From the NCBI RefSeq assembly GCF_000513935.1, contig NZ_AZUY01000010.1:97037-161036 (forward strand): a stretch of 64,000 nt of DNA. The letters run 5' to 3'. Source of the DNA: Mesorhizobium sp. WSM3626. GTDB lineage: Bacteria > Pseudomonadota > Alphaproteobacteria > Rhizobiales > Rhizobiaceae. A program made the position numbers and the translations under genes. Position 1 is the stretch's first letter, and each line of letters starts with the position of its first letter. A model generated the notes under the pieces. That model saw only the letters and a program-made list of their open reading frames with translations, had not been told where the DNA came from and did not search any database. Below are positions 7,973 through 18,264 of the stretch, one piece after another.

Positions 7973-8291
7973 GGAATGCTTCCTGTGTTCAGGGGGAGCG
8001 CCACACGCTCCGCGGGGCACACACGACGAACAATCTTGTCTAGAACTCGGACGGCCGGGACTTCTCAACGCAAAGACCCCAGACCGGACCCCACCGCCCG
8101 GCGCATGACCCCTGCTCCGAATCATGCAACAAATTCAGTCTATTGATCGGGAGTCGCGTGAACAGCCCAATTTTTCGCACTGCGTCATTCGCATGTGGAA
8201 AGGTGCCTGTCACAAAGAGTCACGCAATGCCGGTAAGCGATTCACGGCAAAGCGATTTTCAGGCTGGTGCTTTGTGGAAAAGTTTAACGAA
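7973..8291. other. 319-bp intergenic region
   Basis: No convincing gene, tRNA or terminator. It must hold the promoter of the minus-strand ybjN-csaA pair and the 3' end of the ubiK transcript. Two GAGTC sites (CcrM-type GANTC methylation motif) lie within it, near 8153 and 8218. The AT-rich part close to 8270-8300 could serve as the ubiK terminator region, but no clean stem is visible. Confidence 0.45.
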
Positions 8292-8594
8292 TTATTTTTT
8301 CGGCTTGGGCTTCGCCGGAGCCGCAGGTGTAGCCTGACCGGTCAGTTCGGCGATCCTGGCCTCGAGCGTCTCGATGCGCTCGGCGAGCCTGCCGTTCTCT
8401 TCTCTCGCCTTGGCCGCCATCTCACGCGCGGCCTCGAACTCCTCGCGCTGCACGACATCCATGGAGTTGAGAATGCGTTCCGCCTGGCCTTTGAAGGCCG
8501 TCTCCACCTCGCGCCGCACACCTTGAGCGGCACCGGCGGCATCGGTCATCAACTTGGCGAATTCATCGAGAATGCGGTTCGGTCCGGTCGACAT
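8292..8594 (-). CDS. ubiK: UbiK-type accessory factor (YqiC/BMFP family)
   Basis: A 100-residue mostly helical protein: an N-terminal amphipathic region (NRILDEFAKLMTDAAGAAQGVRREVE), a Q-rich middle (ILNSMDVVQREEFEAAREMAAKAREEN) and a C-terminal coiled coil (LAERIETLEARIAEL) followed by a Pro/Ala/Lys tail. This is the membrane fusogenic BMFP/UbiK family, trimeric coiled-coil proteins that assist ubiquinone biosynthesis. The gene stands alone, divergent from the BrnA-like gene. Confidence 0.85.
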   Translation of the reverse strand: MSTGPNRILDEFAKLMTDAAGAAQGVRREVETAFKGQAERILNSMDVVQREEFEAAREMAAKAREENGRLAERIETLEARIAELTGQATPAAPAKPKPKK

Positions 8595-8817
8595 GGCAGA
8601 TCCTCGCTTGCATGATTTGAATTAGTGACGTGGCGCGAAGAATGCAAGAACGTTGGGGGTTGGTGCGGCCTCTGCGTTGCTATGGCGCACAACCGCATGG
8701 CGACTGCCGCGTCCTACGGGAGGCTCCCGAACGGCTCCGAAGCTGTACTTGGTGGTGGCAAGTCGCCTATTATAACGCCCTCGTCTCCCTTCAGGCACGT
8801 TCAACCCGGGATAACCA

Positions 8818-9060
8818 ATGGCAACGCCCCCGCGCAGACCGACAAATCCGATGGAAGCCGCCGAAGCTGTCTTCAAGCCGGTGAAGAAGCCGGCTCCGGC
8901 CCCGCCTCGCGAACCCTCCACCGCCCCGAATGTCCGCGAGCTTGTCTCGATCAGGATCGACCGGGCCGTGCTCGAGCATTTCCAGGAAGATGGCCCAGGC
9001 TGGCAGGACAGGATCAACGACGCCTTGCGTGAAGTGGTGGCCGGCAAGCCCAGGGGTTGA
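8818..9060 (+). CDS. BrnA antitoxin-like protein without a visible BrnT
   Basis: An 80-residue protein with a disordered proline-rich N-terminus (residues 1-40) and a ribbon-helix-helix-like C-terminus, VSIRIDRAVLEHFQEDGPGWQDRINDALREVV, which matches the BrnA antitoxin domain. In BrnT/BrnA modules the toxin gene normally precedes brnA; no BrnT-like frame is visible in 8595-8817 or just downstream, where lgt begins. It may be a domesticated DNA-binding protein. The ATG at 8818 has only a weak ribosome site. Confidence 0.75.
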   Translation: MATPPRRPTNPMEAAEAVFKPVKKPAPAPPREPSTAPNVRELVSIRIDRAVLEHFQEDGPGWQDRINDALREVVAGKPRG

Positions 9061-9186
9061 GGACATCCATCCGCGCGACGGATCTTAAGCGATCCCGTTC
9101 ACGAGCCATGGACGGCCGTGCCCTTGCCTTGACCCTGCCAAAACCCTGCCGCATGGTCCGCGCCGATCGCAACCGAGAGCTCCCCG

Positions 9187-10047
9187 TTGAACGAGTATTT
9201 CCTGCTGCCGCTGGCTTCACTGCCTTTCCCGAACATCAACCCGATCCTCATCCAGATCGGGCCGCTGGCGGTGCACTGGTACGGCATCGGTTACATCGTC
9301 GGCATCCTGTTTGCCTGGTGGTATGCCAAGCGGCTCGCCGCAAATCCGAAACTCTGGCCCGACGGCGTCCTGCCGATGAAGCCGGAGGACCTCGACGATT
9401 TCATCGTCTGGGCGGCCGTCGGCGTGGTTCTGGGCGGCCGCACCGGCTATGTCCTGTTCTACGACCTGGCGCGCTATATCGCCCATCCGCTCGATATCTT
9501 CGCCGTCTGGCAAGGCGGCATGTCCTTCCATGGCGGCCTGCTCGGCGTCATCCTGGCCATGACGCTGTTTTCCTTTAAGCGCGGCATCCGCACCTGGTCG
9601 CTGTTCGATGTCGTGGCAGCCGGCGTGCCGGTCGGCCTCGGCCTCGTGCGGGTCGCCAACTTCATCAACTCCGAGCTCTGGGGAAGGCCGACCGACGTGC
9701 CCTGGGCGATCGAATTCCCCAATGGCGGTCCGTTCACCCGCCATCCGAGCCAGCTCTATGAGGCCTTGCTCGAAGGGCTGGTGCTGTTTGTGGTGCTGCG
9801 CATCCTCACCCACTCGCGCCTCAAGCTGAAGACGCCGCGCTTTGTCGGCGGCGCTTTCATCTGCGGCTACGGCCTGTCACGAATTTTCGTCGAGTTCTTC
9901 CGCGAGCCCGACCAGCAGCTCGGCTATCTTCTCGGCACAAACTGGCTGACCATGGGCATGATCCTGTCGACGCCGATGGTGCTGGCCGGCATCTGGGCGA
10001 TGGCCACAGCCAAGCCGGTGAAGCAAGCGCAGCCGCAGGCGACATGA
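9187..10047 (+). CDS. lgt: Prolipoprotein diacylglyceryl transferase
   Basis: A 286-residue polytopic inner-membrane enzyme that attaches diacylglycerol to the lipobox cysteine of prolipoproteins. The N-terminus ([29 protein letters not shown]) is canonical; the Lgt signature appears in [39 protein letters not shown] and [12 protein letters not shown], with the FREPDQQLG motif later. Translation probably starts at the TTG at 9187, because the conserved N-terminus begins there. The stop overlaps the next gene in an ATGA arrangement. Confidence 0.93.
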   Translation: MNEYFLLPLASLPFPNINPILIQIGPLAVHWYGIGYIVGILFAWWYAKRLAANPKLWPDGVLPMKPEDLDDFIVWAAVGVVLGGRTGYVLFYDLARYIAHPLDIFAVWQGGMSFHGGLLGVILAMTLFSFKRGIRTWSLFDVVAAGVPVGLGLVRVANFINSELWGRPTDVPWAIEFPNGGPFTRHPSQLYEALLEGLVLFVVLRILTHSRLKLKTPRFVGGAFICGYGLSRIFVEFFREPDQQLGYLLGTNWLTMGMILSTPMVLAGIWAMATAKPVKQAQPQAT

Positions 10048-11132
10048 CGCGACTGAAATCCCGTATCGTCGACCTGATCGAGGCGGTGGGTCCGATGCCC
10101 GTCAACGAATACATGGCGCTGTGCCTGTTCGATCCGCGCGACGGCTACTACACCACACGCGAACCGTTCGGCGCGGCCGGCGACTTCATCACCGCGCCGG
10201 AAATCAGCCAGATGTTCGGCGAACTCGTCGCCGTCTGGCTCTATCAGGCTTGGGCAGCGATCGGCCGGCCGATGCCGGTCACCGTCGCCGAGATTGGCCC
10301 TGGCCGCGGCACGCTGATGAAGGACATGCTGCGCACCTTGTCGCGGCTCGACCCCGCCTTGGCCAATAGCGCCGCCTTCGCCATGATCGAGACCAGCCCG
10401 CGCCTGACGGAAATCCAGAAACAGATGCTCGGCGCGACACCATTGGCTGTTTCATGGCACGAAACCATCGACACGCTGCCGCGGCAACCACTGCTGATCG
10501 TCGGCAACGAACTGTTCGATGCCGTGCCAATCCGCCAGTTCGTCCGCGCCGGCGCCGAGTGGCGCGAGCGCATGGTCGGCCTGGACGACGCGGACAATCT
10601 TTGCTTCTTCGCGGGCGTCGGCTCGGTCGACCCGACGCTGCTGCCCAGGGATGCAGCCGACGCGCCGCAAGGCGCGATCGTCGAAATCGCGCCCGCCCGC
10701 ACCGCCCTGATGGCGGCCATCGCCGAGCGCATAGCCGCTCATGGCGGCGCCGGGCTGTTCCTCGACTACGGCTATCTGCGGCCCGGTGTCGGCGACACGC
10801 TGCAGGCCTTGCGCCGGCACAATCACGAAGATGTGCTGGCCAATCCCGGCGAAGCCGACCTTACCTCCCATGTCGATTTCGCCGCCCTTGCAGCGATCGT
10901 GCGCGCGCATGGTCTCGACGCCCACCTGTTGACGCAGGGCAATTTCCTGCTCGGCATGGGCATTCTGGAGCGTGCCGGCCAGTTGGGCGCCGATCACGAC
11001 CAGACGGCACGCGACAAGTTATCGGATGCCGTCGAGCGCCTCGCCGGCCCGCAAGCCATGGGCGAACTCTTCAAGGTCCTCGCCGTCGTTCGGCGCGGCG
11101 TCGCCGTCAGGTCCTTCGCCACGGCGGATTGA
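10044..11132 (+). CDS. MidA/NDUFAF7-family protein arginine methyltransferase-like
   Basis: A 362-residue class I SAM-dependent methyltransferase. The N-terminus ([46 protein letters not shown]) is diagnostic of the MidA/NDUFAF7 group, and the SAM-binding loop is in [28 protein letters not shown] is also conserved. In mitochondria NDUFAF7 methylates an arginine of complex I subunit NDUFS2; a similar role in this complex-I-bearing bacterium is inferred from the family. The start overlaps the lgt stop by four bases, so the two are translationally coupled. Confidence 0.87.
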   Translation: MTRLKSRIVDLIEAVGPMPVNEYMALCLFDPRDGYYTTREPFGAAGDFITAPEISQMFGELVAVWLYQAWAAIGRPMPVTVAEIGPGRGTLMKDMLRTLSRLDPALANSAAFAMIETSPRLTEIQKQMLGATPLAVSWHETIDTLPRQPLLIVGNELFDAVPIRQFVRAGAEWRERMVGLDDADNLCFFAGVGSVDPTLLPRDAADAPQGAIVEIAPARTALMAAIAERIAAHGGAGLFLDYGYLRPGVGDTLQALRRHNHEDVLANPGEADLTSHVDFAALAAIVRAHGLDAHLLTQGNFLLGMGILERAGQLGADHDQTARDKLSDAVERLAGPQAMGELFKVLAVVRRGVAVRSFATAD

Positions 11133-11234
11133 CTTTTCGTCGCTACCCCTCCCAATCTCCCGTCCGGTAAAAGACGGTCGGACCGCCGGCCGCTTTTCCT
11201 TGACGAAACCGCCCACACGGACAACAACGCCCGC

Positions 11235-12029
11235 ATGCTGAATCAGACCAAACCGGATCCCGTTCGGTCGCCGCTGCTGGACCAGGCGCAGGCACAAGGC
11301 ATCCGCCACGGCTACTTCACCCGCATCGGCGGCGTCTCCACGGGCATCTACCGGGGCCTCAACATCGGCACTGGGTCGGATGACGACCAGGCGCTGGTCA
11401 CCGAGAACCGGGCCCGTGTCGCCGCCTGGATGGGCGTGCCCGCAAGCCATCTGCTGACCGCCTGGCAGGTCCATTCACCCGACGTCGTCATCGCCAGGGA
11501 ACCCTTCGTCGGCGAGCGTCCCAAGGCCGATGCCATCGTCACCGACCGGCCGGGCATCGCCATCGGCGCCTCGACCGCCGATTGCGGCCCGGTTCTGTTC
11601 GCGGATGCCGGTGCGCGCATCATCGGCGCGGCGCATGCCGGGTGGAAAGGCGCTTTCACGGGCGTGCTCGAAAACACCGTTGCCGCCATGGAGAGCCTCG
11701 GCGCCCGTCGCGAAAACATCCTCGCCGTGCTTGGCCCTTCGATCAGCCCCGACAATTACGAGGTGGGGCCGGAATTCGTCGCCCGCTTCGTCGATGCCGG
11801 CAGTGAAAATGCGCGATATTTCCTGCCTTCGGCACATGCCGGCCATTCGATGTTCGACCTCAACGGCTATACGATCGACCGGCTGGCCAGAGCCGGCGTT
11901 ACGGCCGAAGGCCTTGGCCGCTGCACCTATGCCGAAGAAGATCTGTTTTACTCCTACCGGCGCACCACGCACCGTAGGGAACCCGATTATGGCCGGCAGG
12001 TTTCGGCAATCGTTTTGGAGAAGGTATAA
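11235..12029 (+). CDS. pgeF: PgeF/LACC1-family purine nucleoside phosphorylase (multicopper oxidoreductase-like)
   Basis: A 264-residue YfiH/LACC1 protein. The zinc ligands are seen as His80 in AWQVHSPD, Cys117 in STADCGPVL and His134 in AAHAGWKGAF, with the closing LFYSYRR. Members cleave purine nucleosides phosphorolytically and deaminate adenosine; E. coli YfiH has also been linked to peptidoglycan amidation fidelity. The frequent GPCI motif reads GPSI here. It is the third gene of the lgt group, and its TAA stop overlaps the next ATG (TAATG). Confidence 0.87.
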   Translation: MLNQTKPDPVRSPLLDQAQAQGIRHGYFTRIGGVSTGIYRGLNIGTGSDDDQALVTENRARVAAWMGVPASHLLTAWQVHSPDVVIAREPFVGERPKADAIVTDRPGIAIGASTADCGPVLFADAGARIIGAAHAGWKGAFTGVLENTVAAMESLGARRENILAVLGPSISPDNYEVGPEFVARFVDAGSENARYFLPSAHAGHSMFDLNGYTIDRLARAGVTAEGLGRCTYAEEDLFYSYRRTTHRREPDYGRQVSAIVLEKV

Positions 12030-13180
12030 TGGCGCTGCATTTTGAACGATCGGAATTCGACGCGCGGCGCGACCGGCTGATGATCGAGATGGCCGAGAAG
12101 AAGCTCGACGCCATCCTGCTGTTCGCGCAGGAAAGCATGTACTGGCTGACCGGCTACGACACGTTCGGCTTCTGCTTCTTCCAGTGCCTGGTGGTGAAGG
12201 CCGACGGTTCCATGGTGCTTCTGACCCGTTCGGCCGACCTGCGCCAGGCGCGCCAGACCTCGATCATCGACAACATCGTGCTGTGGACGGACCGCGACGG
12301 CGCCAATCCGGCCGTCGACCTGCGCAACCTGCTCAACGAACTCGACCTGCTCGGCGCCCGGATCGGCGTCGAATACGACACTCACGGTCTGACCGCCTAT
12401 AATGGCCGCCGCCTGGACGAGCAGTTGCAGACCTTCGGCCAGATCGCCGATGCCTCCGGCATCGTCGGGCGGTTGCGCCTGTTCAAGAGCCCGGCCGAGG
12501 TCGCCAAGGCGGAGAAGGCCGCCAATCTCTCCGACGACGCGCTGGACGCGGCGCTGCCGCTGATCAAGCAGGGCAGCGACGAGGCGCTGATCCTCGCCGC
12601 CATGCAGGGCGCGATCTTTGCCGGTGGCGGCGACTATCCGGCCAACGAGTTCATCATCGGCTCCGGCGTCGATGCGCTGCTGTGCCGCTACAAGGCCGGC
12701 CGCCGCAAGCTCACCAAGAACGACCAGCTGACGCTCGAATGGGCAGGCGTCTTCCATCACTACCATGCGCCGATGATGCGCACGGTGCTGACCGGAAAGG
12801 TCTCCAAGCGCCATCAGGAGCTGTTTGATGCCGCACGCGCCGCCCTTCTGGCCGTCGAAAAGGCGATGACGCCCGCAAACACCTTCGGCGACGTGTTCGA
12901 CGCCCACGCCCGCACCATGGAAGCGCACGGCCTGACCAAGCATCGGCTGAACGCCTGCGGCTATTCGGTCGGGGCCCGCTTCACGCCGTCCTGGATGGAT
13001 ATGCCGATGTTCTATCAGGGCAATCCCGAACCGATCGCGCCGAACATGACGCTGTTTGCCCATATGATCATCATGGATTCCGAGACCGAGACGGCGATGA
13101 CGCTTGGCCGCACCTACCTGACCACCGAATCCCAGCCGAAGCCGCTGTCCCGCCATGATCTCGACTTGATCGTGCAGTGA
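12029..13180 (+). CDS. M24-fold creatinase/aminopeptidase-P-like protein, probably metal-free
   Basis: A 383-residue protein with a creatinase N-terminal domain (residues 1-150) and a pita-bread C-terminal domain. The positions where metal-dependent M24 peptidases carry Asp, Asp, His, Glu, Glu are degenerate: the strand that normally reads D.G....Y.SD is TLEWAGVFHHYHAPMMRTV, and the GHGIG segment is GYSVGARF. This points to the metal-independent creatinase or ectoine-hydrolase side of the family and not to proline peptidase. The substrate is unknown. It is coupled to pgeF through TAATG. Confidence 0.8.
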   Translation: MALHFERSEFDARRDRLMIEMAEKKLDAILLFAQESMYWLTGYDTFGFCFFQCLVVKADGSMVLLTRSADLRQARQTSIIDNIVLWTDRDGANPAVDLRNLLNELDLLGARIGVEYDTHGLTAYNGRRLDEQLQTFGQIADASGIVGRLRLFKSPAEVAKAEKAANLSDDALDAALPLIKQGSDEALILAAMQGAIFAGGGDYPANEFIIGSGVDALLCRYKAGRRKLTKNDQLTLEWAGVFHHYHAPMMRTVLTGKVSKRHQELFDAARAALLAVEKAMTPANTFGDVFDAHARTMEAHGLTKHRLNACGYSVGARFTPSWMDMPMFYQGNPEPIAPNMTLFAHMIIMDSETETAMTLGRTYLTTESQPKPLSRHDLDLIVQ

Positions 13181-13223
13181 ATCCATAATGGGAGGCGTTC
13201 TTCGCCAAGGAGTTAGAAGGCAA

Positions 13224-13859
13224 ATGAGACGATCGCATGTGACGACCGTGTCATTGCTTGTGGCATTGGCTTTGGCTGCCTGCACCAACGCAAAGGACGT
13301 CCTCGAGCCTTCCGCCATCACCCCGCCGGCGGCTTCGACGCAGCCGGCAACGCAGGGCAGCTCGGCGGCCACCGTTCCCGCCCCGGCGCCATCTACGGCC
13401 GCGACGGCCACCACGACAGCGGGCGCACCCGCCGCCGCGCCCGTCACCTCCGCCCAGGCTGCCGCCATCCTGTCGAAGACCCGGCTGCAGATCGCGCCGA
13501 TCGTCGGCGCTTCGGTGGAAGCCGCCACGCCGCTGACCGCGGAACTGCAGACACGCGCCAAGCAGCGCGGCATCACGCTGGCCGGCAGCCAGGACCAGAC
13601 CGCCACCCATGTGCTCAAGGGTTACTTCTCGGCGATGACGGAGGGCAAGGACACCACCGTCATCTATGTCTGGGACGTCTACGACCCATCCGGCAACCGG
13701 CTGCACCGCATCAACGGCCAGATGAAGGCACCTTCGACCGGTTCCGGCGACAGCGCCGGCGCCGACAGCTGGAAGTCGGTCTCGCCAGCCACCATGCAGG
13801 CGATCGCCGACCAGACCATCGACCAGTTCGCGGCCTTTCTTAGCGGCAAGGCGAGCTAG
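13224..13859 (+). CDS. Lipoprotein, unknown function
   Basis: A 211-residue protein with a type II signal peptide, hydrophobic core VSLLVALALAA followed by the lipobox cysteine at residue 20. An Ala/Thr/Pro-rich linker (about 30-75) leads to a globular domain with KTRLQIAPIVGASVEAATPLTAELQTRAKQ and THVLKGYFSAMTEGKDTTVIYVWDVYDPSGNRLHRINGQ, which resembles a small beta-rich envelope domain. Lgt, encoded 4 kb upstream, would process it. The start at 13224 has AAGGAG upstream; an earlier in-frame ATG at 13188 would place residues before the signal peptide. Confidence 0.8.
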   Translation: MRRSHVTTVSLLVALALAACTNAKDVLEPSAITPPAASTQPATQGSSAATVPAPAPSTAATATTTAGAPAAAPVTSAQAAAILSKTRLQIAPIVGASVEAATPLTAELQTRAKQRGITLAGSQDQTATHVLKGYFSAMTEGKDTTVIYVWDVYDPSGNRLHRINGQMKAPSTGSGDSAGADSWKSVSPATMQAIADQTIDQFAAFLSGKAS

Positions 13860-13861
13860 TC

Positions 13862-13910
13862 CAGAACCCAAAAGTGGAAAACGGTTTTGGGAAAATCCGG
13901 ATGCTCGAAC
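13862..13910. repeat. RIME-type repeat fragment before prs
   Basis: CCCAAAA at 13867-13873 pairs with TTTTGGG around 13885-13891, in the same layout (arm, GTGGNAAANGG loop, arm) as the RIME copies at 4005 and 5566 but with C-rich arms. It begins immediately after the lipoprotein stop codon. Confidence 0.6.
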
Positions 13911-14096
13911 GAGCAGAGGGAGCAGCGGAAGTCCGCAGCTCTCTGTCGTCAGTCGGTGATGGCTAACAGTTTTCGTGAGCTTAGCCGGCGGATTCACGAT
14001 CTCGGCGCTTGCAATACCGGCGCGGGCCGCTAAAAGCCCGGTTAAAAGGCGCAGGAGAGTCCGCCAGGCCTCTCCGTCCTCCACCAGGAACGGTGC

Positions 14097-15032
<936 letters not shown>

Positions 15033-15040
15033 AAGATCAG

Positions 15041-15937
15041 TCACCCCTGCGGCAGGGCCGATGGCGTCGGGGTTTCTAACCGGGCCGGGGCTCGCCGCAT
15101 GCCTTCGCCGGCATCGCGCGCGCCACGCATATAACCGCGCGGCGAAGAACCCAGCATGCGCTTGAACATGGTGATGAACGCCGGCACGCTGTCATAGCCG
15201 AGATCGAGCGCCACCCGGGTGATCGGCTCGCCATCGGCGAGCCTCGGCAGCGCCGCGAACAGGCAGGCCTGCTGGCGCCATGTCGACAGCGACAGGCCGG
15301 TCTGGCGCTGGAAGGCGCGCGTGAAGGAGCGCCGGCTCATGCCGACCGTATCGGCCCATTCGTCGATCGTCGCGTGCGGTGAGGGTGCGGCGACGAAACG
15401 CCGGCAGAGCGCCGCCAGTTTGGGATCCGACGGGAACGGCAGGCCGAGCGGCCGCTCCGGCAATTGCGGGATCTCATGCAGGAGAAGGTTCATGATCAAC
15501 CCGCCGCGCCCTTCAAGCTCGCCGCCTTGCGGCAGCTTCTCGGATTCCACGATCAGGCTGTGCATCAGGTCGGTGATGCCGACGACGCGCATGCCCTCCG
15601 GCAGGCCCGGAATCGCCTGCGGCATGACATAGACCGAGCGCATCGAGACATCGCCCAGCATCTCGACGGAATGTTCGATGCCGGCCGGGATCCACATCGC
15701 ATGGTCCGGCGGCACCATCCACCGGCCATGCCGCGTCGTCACCAGCACGACGCCGACCAGCGCATGCAGCAACTGGCTGCGGCTGTGGTGGTGGTGCGGC
15801 ACGTGGTAGCCGTCCGGATATTCGGTCGGCAACACCACCGCCGGCCCGACCGCCTGCTCGAGCCACTGCCAGCGCAGCCCGTGCAATTGCTCGAGATCGG
15901 TGTGGCCGGCGCCGAAAATCTCCCTGGTTTTTGGCAT
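15041..15937 (-). CDS. AraC-family transcriptional regulator
   Basis: A regulator with an N-terminal cupin sensor (YHVPHHHHSRSQLLHALVGVVLVTTRHGRWMVPPDHAMWIPAGIEHSVEM) and a C-terminal double helix-turn-helix (TIDEWADTVGMSRRSFTRAFQRQTGLSLSTWRQQ, ITRVALDLGYDSVPAFITMFKRMLGSSPRGYM). The ATG at 15937 (298 residues) is preferred; a GTG at 15976 would add 13 residues without an obvious ribosome site. It diverges from the Fsr-like exporter gene at 16076, which it probably controls. Confidence 0.87.
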   Translation of the reverse strand: MPKTREIFGAGHTDLEQLHGLRWQWLEQAVGPAVVLPTEYPDGYHVPHHHHSRSQLLHALVGVVLVTTRHGRWMVPPDHAMWIPAGIEHSVEMLGDVSMRSVYVMPQAIPGLPEGMRVVGITDLMHSLIVESEKLPQGGELEGRGGLIMNLLLHEIPQLPERPLGLPFPSDPKLAALCRRFVAAPSPHATIDEWADTVGMSRRSFTRAFQRQTGLSLSTWRQQACLFAALPRLADGEPITRVALDLGYDSVPAFITMFKRMLGSSPRGYMRGARDAGEGMRRAPARLETPTPSALPQG

Positions 15938-16075
15938 TCGGTATGGCCCACTTGCGAAACTATTGGACCAAACCACGAAAGAAGTCGCTTGGCAACCGGA
16001 CTATAAGGCTGCCTGCGGGAAGCGCCCGCCACACCGCCTGCGGGAAACACCGCCAAAAAGACTACGGAGCCTATC

Positions 16076-17317
16076 TTGACCGATACGACAGCCACCAGCG
16101 TCGCGCCGCCTGCGACCGCCAGTCACGCTTCAGCCCAGGCGACGGCCTTCACCGTCATCCTGGCGGTGAGCCTCTGCCACTCCATCAACGACATCATGCA
16201 GTCGCTGCTATCGGCCATCTATCCGCTTCTGAAAGACAATTACGGCCTCGACTTCTGGCAGATCGGCCTGTTGACCTTCACCTTCCAGGTGACGGCATCC
16301 CTGCTGCAGCCCATCATCGGCGCGGTTACCGACAAGCGGCCGATGCCTTATTCGCTGCCCTGGGGCATGGCGTCTTCGCTGATCGGCCTGGTCGTGCTGG
16401 CCTATGCCGGGCACTACTACCTCCTCCTGATCGGCGCCTCGCTGATCGGCATCGGCTCGGCGATCTTCCACCCGGAATCCTCGCGCATCGCCCGCTTCGC
16501 ATCCGGCGGCCGGTTTGGCCTGGCGCAGTCGCTGTTCCAGGTCGGCGGCAATTTCGGCCAGTCCATGGGCCCATTGCTGGCCGCCTTCATCGTCGTGCCC
16601 TTCGGCCAGACCAGCATCGCGTGGTTCGCCGTCGGCTCGCTGATCGGCATCGTCATCCTGTGGCAGGTCGGCGGCTGGTACAGCCGCCTGCGCGCCGCGC
16701 AAGGCAATCGCAAGACGGTAAGCTTCGTCTCGCCCTTCCCGCGCCGCAAGGTGATGTGGGCCTTGGCGGTGCTGACCTTGCTGGTGCTGACCAAGAACGC
16801 CTACATCGCCAGCCTGGCCAGCTACTACACCTTCTATTCCATCCATAAGTTCGGCGTTTCGGTGCAGATGTCGCAGGTCATGCTGTTCCTCTTCCTCGGC
16901 TCGTCGGCGCTGGGCATCCTGCTTGGCGGTCCGTTCGGGGACCGCTATGGACAAAAGGCGATGATCTGGTTCTCGATCGTCGGCGTCCTGCCCTTCACGC
17001 TGGCGCTCCCCTACGCCAACATGGAATGGACGATGGTGCTGACCGTGCTGATCGGCCTCATCCTGTCGTCGGCTTTCTCCAACATCGTCGTCTTCGCGCA
17101 GGAACTGGTGCCGGGCCGCGTCGGCACGATCGCCGGCATCTTCTTCGGCTTCGCCTTCGGCGTCGGCGGCATCGCGGCCGCCGTGCTTGGCGTCGTCGCC
17201 GACATGAAGGGCATCGATTTCGTCTTCCAGATCTGCTCCTACCTGCCGTTCCTGGGACTGCTGACGGTGTTCCTGCCCAACATGAAGGAAGCCCGCAAGG
17301 CGCAGGCAGCCGCATAA
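16076..17317 (+). CDS. MFS exporter, fosmidomycin-resistance (Fsr) type
   Basis: A 413-residue major facilitator with about 12 membrane segments. The opening VILAVSLCHSINDIMQSLLSAIYPLLKDNYGLDFWQIGLLTFTFQ and the GSAIFHPESSRIARFASGGRFGLAQSLFQVGGNFGQSMGPLLAA segment are characteristic of the Fsr group. These proteins export fosmidomycin and related compounds in enterobacteria; the natural substrate here is unknown. A TTG start at 16076 is preceded by GGAG. The gene is divergent from an AraC regulator and ends at a strong palindromic terminator. Confidence 0.87.
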   Translation: MTDTTATSVAPPATASHASAQATAFTVILAVSLCHSINDIMQSLLSAIYPLLKDNYGLDFWQIGLLTFTFQVTASLLQPIIGAVTDKRPMPYSLPWGMASSLIGLVVLAYAGHYYLLLIGASLIGIGSAIFHPESSRIARFASGGRFGLAQSLFQVGGNFGQSMGPLLAAFIVVPFGQTSIAWFAVGSLIGIVILWQVGGWYSRLRAAQGNRKTVSFVSPFPRRKVMWALAVLTLLVLTKNAYIASLASYYTFYSIHKFGVSVQMSQVMLFLFLGSSALGILLGGPFGDRYGQKAMIWFSIVGVLPFTLALPYANMEWTMVLTVLIGLILSSAFSNIVVFAQELVPGRVGTIAGIFFGFAFGVGGIAAAVLGVVADMKGIDFVFQICSYLPFLGLLTVFLPNMKEARKAQAAA

Positions 17318-17336
17318 ATCATCCGAGCTGTATCCA

Positions 17337-17372
17337 GGCAAAGGCACCCGCCATATGGCGGGTGCCTTTGCC
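17337..17372. terminator. Perfect 36-bp palindrome, bidirectional terminator
   Basis: GGCAAAGGCACCCGCCAT at 17337-17354 is followed at once by its exact reverse complement, ending at 17372. It lies between the converging exporter (stop 17317) and hydrolase (stop 17390) genes, with short A and T runs inside the arms, and would stop transcription from both sides. Confidence 0.8.
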
Positions 17373-17389
17373 ATTCAGGCGGGAAGGAT

Positions 17390-18247
17390 TCAGGCCTTGA
17401 AGAAGGCCAGCAGGTCGGCGTTGATGATTTCGGCGTGGGTCGTGGCCATGCCGTGCGGAAAGCCCTTGTAGACCTTGAGCTCGCCCTTCTTGAGCAGCTT
17501 GATGGCCAACAGCGCCGAGTCGGCAATGGGGACGATCTGGTCGTCGTCGCCATGCATGACCAGCACCGGCACGTCGATCTTCTTCAGGTCTTCGGTGAAG
17601 TCCGTCTCCGAGAAGGCCTTGATGCAGTCATAGTGCGCCTTGGTGCCACCCATCATGCCCTGGCGGTACCAGTTGTCGATCACACCCTGCGAAACCTGCG
17701 CATCCGGGCGATTGAAGCCGTAGAACGGGCCGGCGGGAACATCCACGTAAAGCTGCGCGCGGTTGGCGGCGACGCCGGCGCGGAAGCCGTCGAAGACCTC
17801 GATCGGCAGGCCGCCGGGATTGGCTGGGGTCTTGAGCATGATCGGCGGCACCGCGCCGAGCAACGCTGCCTTGGCGACACGGCCGCCCGCACCATACCGG
17901 GCGACATAGCGCGCCACCTCGCCGCCGCCGGTCGAATGGCCGACATGGATGGCATCCCTGAGGTCGAGATGCGCGACAAGTTCAGCCACATCGGCGGCAT
18001 AGGTGTCCATCTCGTTGCCGATATCCGTCTGCGTCGACCGGCCATGGCCGCGGCGGTCATGGGCGATGACGCGGTAGCCTTGTGACAGGAAGAACAGCAT
18101 CTGGGCGTCCCAGTCGTCGCTGCTCAACGGCCAGCCGTGATGGAAGACGATGGGCTGGCCGGTTCCCCAGTCCTTGTAATAGATCTGCGTGCCGTCCTTG
18201 GTGGTGATCGTGCCGCTGCCTGAGCCTGATTTGGTCTGCGAGGTCAT
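17390..18247 (-). CDS. Alpha/beta hydrolase, non-haem chloroperoxidase-like
   Basis: A 285-residue alpha/beta hydrolase. The oxyanion region [13 protein letters not shown], the nucleophile serine in GHSTGGGEV, the acid in HGDDDQIVP and the catalytic histidine in [12 protein letters not shown] match the bacterial cofactor-free haloperoxidase/esterase group. About 12 polar residues precede the core ([13 protein letters not shown]). The gene diverges from an OhrR-like regulator, with shared palindromic operators in between, so expression is probably induced by organic peroxide or another electrophile. Confidence 0.87.
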   Translation of the reverse strand: MTSQTKSGSGSGTITTKDGTQIYYKDWGTGQPIVFHHGWPLSSDDWDAQMLFFLSQGYRVIAHDRRGHGRSTQTDIGNEMDTYAADVAELVAHLDLRDAIHVGHSTGGGEVARYVARYGAGGRVAKAALLGAVPPIMLKTPANPGGLPIEVFDGFRAGVAANRAQLYVDVPAGPFYGFNRPDAQVSQGVIDNWYRQGMMGGTKAHYDCIKAFSETDFTEDLKKIDVPVLVMHGDDDQIVPIADSALLAIKLLKKGELKVYKGFPHGMATTHAEIINADLLAFFKA

Positions 18248-18264
18248 CTCAAATCTCCGTTTTT

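Noticed and set aside
8595..8817. A BrnT toxin gene before the BrnA-like gene.
   Set aside because: The open frames in this interval are short or shadow frames and show no BrnT-like sequence.
11987..13618. A 543-codon open frame on the minus strand opposite the M24 gene.
   Set aside because: It overlaps a gene with recognisable family sequence and has no domain or ribosome site of its own.
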